Below, piece after piece: positions 62,369 through 64,000 of a DNA stretch of 64,000 nt (within the stretch, counting starts at the first letter, position 1; every line of letters begins with the position of its first letter). The DNA lies in the NCBI GenBank assembly GCA_052148715.1, contig JBKQHQ010000072.1, forward strand, positions 4,504 through 68,503, read 5' to 3'. The notes beneath the pieces are model-generated. The model ran no database searches, was not told the origin of the DNA, and was given only the letters and a program-made list of their open reading frames with translations. Source of the stretch: JBKQHQ01 sp052148715. Lineage in GTDB: Bacteria > Pseudomonadota > Alphaproteobacteria > Rhizobiales > Xanthobacteraceae. The position numbers and the translations under genes were made by a program.

Positions 62369-63622
62369 ATGAGCGCCTACAAGTCCGAATTCTTGCGCAT
62401 ACTCACGAGCCGAGGCTTCATCCACCAGGTATCCGAGCCGGACGCGCTCGACGCCTTGGCAGCATCGGGACGCGTCACCGCCTATATCGGCTTCGATTGC
62501 ACCGCACCTTCGTTGCATGTCGGCTCCTTGGTGCAGATCATGATGCTGCACTGGCTGCAGCAGACCGGGCATCGGCCGATCGCGCTCATGGGCGGCGGCA
62601 CGACCAGGGTCGGCGACCCATCGGGCAAGGACGAAAGCCGCAAGCTCCTCACTGAGGAAATGATCGATCACAATCTTGCGGGAATACGCGCGGTCTTCAA
62701 CAAATTCCTTCGCTTCGGCGACGGCCCCGATGACGCACTGATGGCCAACAATGCCGATTGGCTCAACGGGCTCAACTACATCAACTTCCTGCGCGATGTC
62801 GGACGCCACTTCTCCGTCAATCGCATGCTCGCCTTCGATTCGGTAAAGCTGCGGCTCGATCGCCAGCAGGAACTGTCGTTTCTCGAATTCAATTACATGA
62901 AGCTGCAGGCCTACGATTTCGTCGAGCTCTATCGCCGTTACGGCTGCGTCTTGCAGATGGGCGGCTCCGATCAATGGGGCAACATCGTCAACGGCATCGA
63001 TCTCGGCCGCCGTCTGCACAACGCGCAGCTTTTCGCGCTCACCTCGCCGCTGATCACCACCTCGTCCGGCGCCAAGATGGGCAAGACAGCGGCCGGCGCG
63101 GTGTGGCTCGATCCAACAATGACCAGCCAAAACGATTTTTGGCAATACTGGCGAAACGTCGAGGATGCGGACGTTCCGCGCTTTCTGAAGCTATTTACAA
63201 CTCTGCCGCTGAATGAAATTGATCGTCTCGCGGCGCTACGCGATCGGGAGATTAACGAGGCGAAAAAGATTCTCGCTACAGAAATAACGTCGCTCGTTTA
63301 TGACCCTGTGATTGCAAAAGGTATCGAGGAGTCAGCTCGCACGACATTCGAGGAAGGCGGCCTCGGTGCGACCCTGCCGATCGTCAATTCGAATGCAATA
63401 TTGGAAGCGCCAGGACTGAGCGTGCTTGGTGCCTTTGTGCTAGCTGGGCTTGTGTCGTCGAATGGCGAGGCACGACGTCAAATTAAGAATGGCGGGCTCA
63501 AAGTAAACGACATGACGGTCACAGATGAAAAGATGCTGTTGACTCGGAAAGATCTCACGGCGGACGGCGCAATAAAACTTTCGCTCGGCCGCAAGCGTCA
63601 CGTGCTGCTCAAGCCGGCGTGA
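62369..63622 (+). CDS. tyrS: Tyrosyl-tRNA synthetase
   Basis: A 417-residue class I synthetase. The HIGH-like signature is LHVGSL (about 50), MGGGTTRVGDPSGK follows, the tyrosine site is YMKLQAYDFVELY...QMGGSDQWGN, and KMSKS appears as KMGKT (about 233). The C-terminal S4 RNA-binding domain is the last 60 residues (SNGEARRQIKNGGLKVND). From about 63185 to 63590 the codon choice changes to A/T-rich forms (ATA, CTA, ACA, AAA, GTA) not favoured elsewhere in the gene, suggesting a recombined 3' end; the frame is intact. Confidence 0.95.
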   Translation: MSAYKSEFLRILTSRGFIHQVSEPDALDALAASGRVTAYIGFDCTAPSLHVGSLVQIMMLHWLQQTGHRPIALMGGGTTRVGDPSGKDESRKLLTEEMIDHNLAGIRAVFNKFLRFGDGPDDALMANNADWLNGLNYINFLRDVGRHFSVNRMLAFDSVKLRLDRQQELSFLEFNYMKLQAYDFVELYRRYGCVLQMGGSDQWGNIVNGIDLGRRLHNAQLFALTSPLITTSSGAKMGKTAAGAVWLDPTMTSQNDFWQYWRNVEDADVPRFLKLFTTLPLNEIDRLAALRDREINEAKKILATEITSLVYDPVIAKGIEESARTTFEEGGLGATLPIVNSNAILEAPGLSVLGAFVLAGLVSSNGEARRQIKNGGLKVNDMTVTDEKMLLTRKDLTADGAIKLSLGRKRHVLLKPA

Positions 63623-63631
63623 CGGACTGCT

Positions 63632-64000
63632 TCAGTGATTGTCGGTGCTGTCGTTGACCGTGCCGGTCGCGTCACCGGCGGGAGGCGCCGGCGGCCAAGC
63701 GGCGCCTGTCGCGGGAAATTCGAACACCTTGCGCAGCAGTCCCGGCGCCAGCGCCGAGAGCGGATTGACGTGGAGCACCGGATTGCCCGGCTTGCCCACC
63801 ACCTCATAGGTGACGCCGACCAGCCCTTCTTTTTCGCCGCCGAGGAAAAGCCCAACGACGGGAAGCTGGCCGAGCAGATTATTGGCGCCATAGAGCGGGA
63901 TCAGGGTGCCGCGCAGATGCACGCTATCGTTGGCATAATCGATAAAGCCGTCGATAGTGCCGCCCAATACCGGCCCGCGCACCACGCCGTCGCGCAGCGC
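63632..64000 (-). CDS. AsmA-like/DUF3971 C-terminal region, partial
   Basis: The C-terminal 122 or so residues of a large AsmA/YhdP-like protein that runs off the right edge; its start is outside the window. Visible are VRGPVLGGTIDGFIDYANDSVHLRGTLIPLYGANNLLGQLPVVG, LFLGGEKEGLVGVTYEVVGKPGNPVLHVNPLSALAPGLLRKVF, the typical AsmA-like C-terminal domain, followed by a Pro/Ala-rich tail. Such inner-membrane-anchored proteins carry lipids between membranes. It converges with tyrS, 9 bases apart. Confidence 0.85.
   Translation of the reverse strand, partial: ALRDGVVRGPVLGGTIDGFIDYANDSVHLRGTLIPLYGANNLLGQLPVVGLFLGGEKEGLVGVTYEVVGKPGNPVLHVNPLSALAPGLLRKVFEFPATGAAWPPAPPAGDATGTVNDSTDNH

Overview
The window reads as chromosomal DNA of a GC-rich alphaproteobacterium, most likely Hyphomicrobiales close to Bradyrhizobium, Rhodopseudomonas or Xanthobacteraceae. 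The evidence is the gene order (aminotransferase-hom-glpX-recJ, phaC facing the aminotransferase, nifS-sufBCDS-sufT-sufA, AsmA-like protein next to tyrS), several orphan Bug/TctC binding proteins, an HPF/RaiA protein with a cold-shock tail, and a palindromic repeat of the kind common in bradyrhizobial spacers. I saw no rRNA, tRNA, CRISPR array or intact insertion sequence. All assignments rest on reading motifs by eye.

Layout. 0.1-7.4 kb holds accessory, mostly exported proteins: an unknown secreted protein, a Bug binding protein, a tannase-like hydrolase, a small cysteine-rich protein, a metallo-beta-lactamase-fold hydrolase and an alpha/beta hydrolase. 7.7-11.2 kb is a translation block: an HPF-cold-shock fusion, EpmB and EpmA, divergent from elongation factor P. 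11.5-12.0 kb is a lone receiver protein.

12.1-27.4 kb is a catabolic island. It has two PuuE/imidase-like members of the polysaccharide deacetylase superfamily, an amidase in a row with a phthalate-dioxygenase-type Rieske oxygenase and a Rieske ferredoxin, a divergent ring-hydroxylating dioxygenase (alpha and beta) with an SDR dehydrogenase and a Bug protein, a MarR regulator, a flavin monooxygenase, an ABC branched-chain-type importer that has lost its permease genes, and a lactonase-like hydrolase. Read together with a 4,5-dihydroxyphthalate decarboxylase-like gene at 34.9 kb, it could form a route for a cyclic imide or amide that ends in an aromatic acid. That is a hypothesis.

27.5-31.4 kb is a tightly coupled three-gene signalling operon (PAS kinase, receiver, hybrid kinase). 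31.5-36 kb has a lytic transglycosylase, a ThDP enzyme gene broken by an in-frame amber codon, a long inverted repeat, and the decarboxylase-like gene. 36-64 kb is mostly core genome: recJ, a CaCA exchanger, glpX, hom, a class I aminotransferase, phaC, argC, a DedA protein, parE, another Bug protein, a RhlE-type helicase, a complete suf operon headed by a second cysteine desulfurase and preceded by an Irr-box-like site, an alpha/beta hydrolase, tyrS, and the C-terminal part of an AsmA-like protein running off the right edge.
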